Assembly (NCBI RefSeq): GCF_900086655.1
Contig: NZ_LT575476.1
Location: 3,630,826 to 3,694,825 of the forward strand
Source of the DNA: Paenibacillus tuaregi
GTDB taxonomy: Bacteria > Bacillota > Bacilli > Paenibacillales > Paenibacillaceae
Direction: 5' to 3'
DNA: 64,000 bases
The notes under the pieces: model-generated
Told to the model about the DNA's origin: nothing
Seen by the model: only the letters and a program-made list of their open reading frames with translations
The model's database searches: none
Part shown: positions 61,863-64,000 of the stretch, piece after piece
Layout: the number at the start of each line of letters is the position of its first letter
How positions within the stretch are numbered: position 1 is the first letter of the stretch
Position numbers and translations under genes: made by a program

Positions 61863-63941
61863 TTACTTAATAAATGTATTCGGATCTATAATGAGTGCAA
61901 CCTGTCCGTCACCCAGTATAGTTGCACCGGCAACACCAGGTATGGAAGGAAGATACTTGCCTAAGTTTTTGATGACGATTTCGTTCTGGCCAATAAATTC
62001 CTCTACCGTTAACGCCGCAAGACGCTCCCCTTTGCGGATAACAACAATCTCTGTCTCTTCCTCAGCATCCTCATCAAAATCAGCCACATCGAAAATGTTT
62101 GCCAGAGACAAAAGCGGAATGTGTGCATCCCGGTAAGGAACCATCATATAGCCATGAACAGAACGGATCTGCTCCCGCTTGATAAGACCCGTTTCCACAA
62201 TGGAAGAGAGCGGAATTGCATACTTCTCACTGCCCAGCTTGATCAGCATGGCGGAGATAATCGACAATGTGAGCGGCAGCTGCACTGAAAATTTCGTGCC
62301 TTGGCCCCACTTGGAAGTAATGACAACTGTGCCGCCCAGCGATTCAATCTTCGTTTTGACAACGTCAAGACCTACACCACGGCCGGAAATATCGGAAATG
62401 ACTTCCGCAGTACTAAAGCCGGGGGCGAACAGAAGTTGGGCCACTTCGTCATCGGTAAGCGAATCGGCCTCTTCCGCACGGATAACCCCATTCTTGATGG
62501 CTTTGGCCACGACCTTCTCCCGGTTAACCCCATATCCATCGTCCTCAATCTCGATGAACACATGGTTGCCGCTGTGGAAGGCCTTCAGCTGAACCGTTCC
62601 CGTATCAGACTTGCCTGCCGCCAGGCGGTCAGCTGTGGTCTCTACACCATGGTCGACGGCATTGCGGAGAAGGTGAACCAGCGGGTCCCCGATCTCATCA
62701 ATGACAGTACGGTCAAGCTCGGTCTCGGCGCCAAGAATGACAAGATCGATCTTCTTGTTCAAGGACTTCGCAAGGTCTCTGACCATCCGCGGGAAGCGGT
62801 TGAACACCGTATCCACCGGCACCATACGAAGCTTTAAGACAATATTCTGCAGGTCGGTGCTGACCCGGCTCATGTGCTCAACCGTCTCAGTCAATTCCGT
62901 TCTCTTGATCTCACCGGCAAGCTGCTCCAGTCTGACCCGGTCAATCAGCAGCTCGCTGAATAGATTCATAAGAACGTCAAGCCGGTCAATATCGACGCGG
63001 ATCGTTCTCGAAGGCGCTGCTGCCGCCTTGCGCGGAGACTTCTCAGCGGGGGCAGCCGGTTTGGAGGCCGCAGATGCTTCGGACGTGGAAGGCGCCGCAG
63101 TCTCTTGTTTTGCTGCTGACGGGGCTTCTGTTGCAGCTGCGGCCTCAGCGGCACCGCTTTGAGACATTTGACTCAGAGATTCCGAATCCAGCGCAACGAC
63201 CTTCGCTCCGCCAATTTCGGACAAGTTCAGGATCATGGATTCCAGCTCAGCCGGCTCTTTCTGCGTTATGTAGTAGAGCGAGAAACTGTGATCAAACTTC
63301 TCTTGTTCAATATCTTGGACTGATGGGTGGGATTTGACCACTTCGCCAAACCGCTCCAACAGGTCAAACACCATGTAGGCTCTCACGGCCTTGAGCTGGC
63401 AATCTTCACGGATGGACACTTCAATATAGAGCACTTGGTGCCCTTCAGAAATGGATTGTTCGAGGACGGAATACTGAAATTCATCCAGTTGAATGGAATT
63501 ATCAACGGCAGCCCCACTGCCTGCTTGCGCGGGCGCTGCAGACGATGAGGCGTTCGGGTTCTCCCCGCGGACGATGGCCTGCAATGCCGCCACAATTGAG
63601 CTCACATCCTCCTTGCCCTCTCCGCCCTGGGTAATATCCTGAACCATGGATTGGAGTGCATCCAGCCCTTTAAACAACGTATCAAAAATGAAATCCTGCA
63701 TCTTAAGCTTGTCGTTACGAACCAGGTCAAGCACGTTCTCCATTTGGTGGGTCAAGGATGCAAGGTCCTCAAACCCCATCGTTGCAGCCATCCCTTTGAG
63801 TGTATGGGCCGATCTGAAGATAACCTGAACGATCGAAATATCTTCCGGGCTTTCCTCCAGCTCCAGCATTTTTTCATTTAGCGATTGCAGATGATCATTC
63901 GACTCATCAATAAACATGGATAAATATTGATTCATGTCCAT
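61863..63941 (-). CDS. cheA: Chemotaxis histidine kinase CheA
   Basis: CheA autophosphorylates and passes phosphate to CheY and CheB. The 692-residue protein has the P1 Hpt domain with phosphorylated His46 in IFRSAHTLKGMAATMGF, a P2 domain (about 160-265), an Ala/Pro/Ser-rich linker, the P3 dimerisation domain (about 315-375; RIDRLDVLMNLF-like), the P4 ATPase with N-box HLLRNAVDHGVE, G1 IEDDGYGV and G2 GRGVGLDVVK, and the P5 CheW-like domain to the end. The ATG (MDMNQYLSMF) has GGAGG 9 nt upstream. All catalytic motifs are present. Confidence 0.98.
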   Translation of the reverse strand: MDMNQYLSMFIDESNDHLQSLNEKMLELEESPEDISIVQVIFRSAHTLKGMAATMGFEDLASLTHQMENVLDLVRNDKLKMQDFIFDTLFKGLDALQSMVQDITQGGEGKEDVSSIVAALQAIVRGENPNASSSAAPAQAGSGAAVDNSIQLDEFQYSVLEQSISEGHQVLYIEVSIREDCQLKAVRAYMVFDLLERFGEVVKSHPSVQDIEQEKFDHSFSLYYITQKEPAELESMILNLSEIGGAKVVALDSESLSQMSQSGAAEAAAATEAPSAAKQETAAPSTSEASAASKPAAPAEKSPRKAAAAPSRTIRVDIDRLDVLMNLFSELLIDRVRLEQLAGEIKRTELTETVEHMSRVSTDLQNIVLKLRMVPVDTVFNRFPRMVRDLAKSLNKKIDLVILGAETELDRTVIDEIGDPLVHLLRNAVDHGVETTADRLAAGKSDTGTVQLKAFHSGNHVFIEIEDDGYGVNREKVVAKAIKNGVIRAEEADSLTDDEVAQLLFAPGFSTAEVISDISGRGVGLDVVKTKIESLGGTVVITSKWGQGTKFSVQLPLTLSIISAMLIKLGSEKYAIPLSSIVETGLIKREQIRSVHGYMMVPYRDAHIPLLSLANIFDVADFDEDAEEETEIVVIRKGERLAALTVEEFIGQNEIVIKNLGKYLPSIPGVAGATILGDGQVALIIDPNTFIK

Positions 63942-63972
63942 CGTGAGACACCTCCTCAAGGATATCTTCCCG

Positions 63973-63999
63973 TTATTTCACTACCTGTACCAGTTTCGG
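63973..63999 (-). CDS. 3' end of an upstream gene, probably cheB
   Basis: The last eight codons before a TAA stop read PKLVQVVK, just upstream of the cheA ribosome-binding site. In B. subtilis cheB precedes cheA, and this C-terminal helix is of the kind seen at the end of CheB. Another frame (ending SEITGRYP) is also open to the window edge and ends nearer cheA, so the assignment is tentative. Confidence 0.35.
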   Translation of the reverse strand, partial: PKLVQVVK

Positions 64000-64000
64000 T

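Overview
The window looks like a stretch of conserved core chromosome from a spore-forming, motile Gram-positive of the Bacillales, most likely Paenibacillus or a close relative. The evidence is gene order and content. The spoVS-ymdB-rny-recX-recA-cinA-pgsA, rodZ-ymf-sleB-spoIIIE-tepA, rnj-dapA-dapG-asd-spoVFB-spoVFA, pnp-rpsO, rimP-nusA-infB-rbfA-nrnA-truB-ribF, polC-proS-rseP-dxr-cdsA-uppS-frr-pyrH-tsf-rpsB and sigD-cheDCWA blocks follow the Bacillus subtilis layout. Endospore genes are accompanied by promoter motifs for sporulation sigma factors, there is no outer-membrane machinery, and TTG and GTG starts with strong Shine-Dalgarno sequences are common. Every gene called is on the minus strand, so transcription runs from high to low coordinates. 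I found no rRNA, tRNA, CRISPR array, prophage or intact insertion sequence.

Region by region in coordinate order: 1-1394 holds the 5' end of korA (2-oxoacid:ferredoxin oxidoreductase alpha subunit) and an M19 dipeptidase. 1.5-9.5 kb holds spoVS, ymdB, rny, recX, recA, cinA, pgsA and yajQ. 9.5-17 kb holds a tandem repeat, a 57-residue membrane protein missed by length cut-offs, rodZ, the ymfK/J/I/H/F genes and sleB. 17-23 kb holds spoIIIE, ylzJ, tepA and an RNase J gene. 23-28 kb is the lysine/dipicolinate block. 28-34 kb holds dut, an M16 protease, a YlxY-type deacetylase homologue, pnp and rpsO. 34-42 kb is the translation-factor operon. 42-56 kb holds polC, proS, rseP and the isoprenoid/phospholipid/translation genes down to rpsB. 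56-64 kb is the distal end of the flagellar/chemotaxis operon.

Functionally the window joins RNA turnover (RNase Y, RNase J, PNPase, NrnA, YmdB), ribosome building and initiation (S15, S2, RimP, IF-2, RbfA, EF-Ts, RRF, TruB), DNA repair and replication (RecA, RecX, PolC), envelope precursors (Dxr, UppS, CdsA, PgsA), sporulation (SpoVS, SpoIIIE, SleB, dipicolinate synthase) and chemotaxis (CheA/W/C/D, SigD). Promoter motifs fit this: a sigma-H-like site before spoVS, a sigma-G-like site before sleB, a sigma-K-like site before spoVFA, a LexA box before recA, and good sigma-A promoters before rny, recA, pgsA, yajQ, rnj, rpsO, rimP and rpsB.

No wholly new multi-gene system is evident. The least explained structures are a 113-bp palindrome-bearing dispersed repeat (two copies), a tandem triplication of a unit resembling the yajQ promoter, a 34-codon upstream ORF overlapping the pgsA start, a hairpin covering the spoIIIE ribosome-binding site, a 12-bp GAAA-loop hairpin in the rimP-nusA leader, and a few lineage-specific genes around the chemotaxis operon (a SwrB-like protein, an MltG-LysM-like protein, a 104-residue protein and a two-helix membrane protein).
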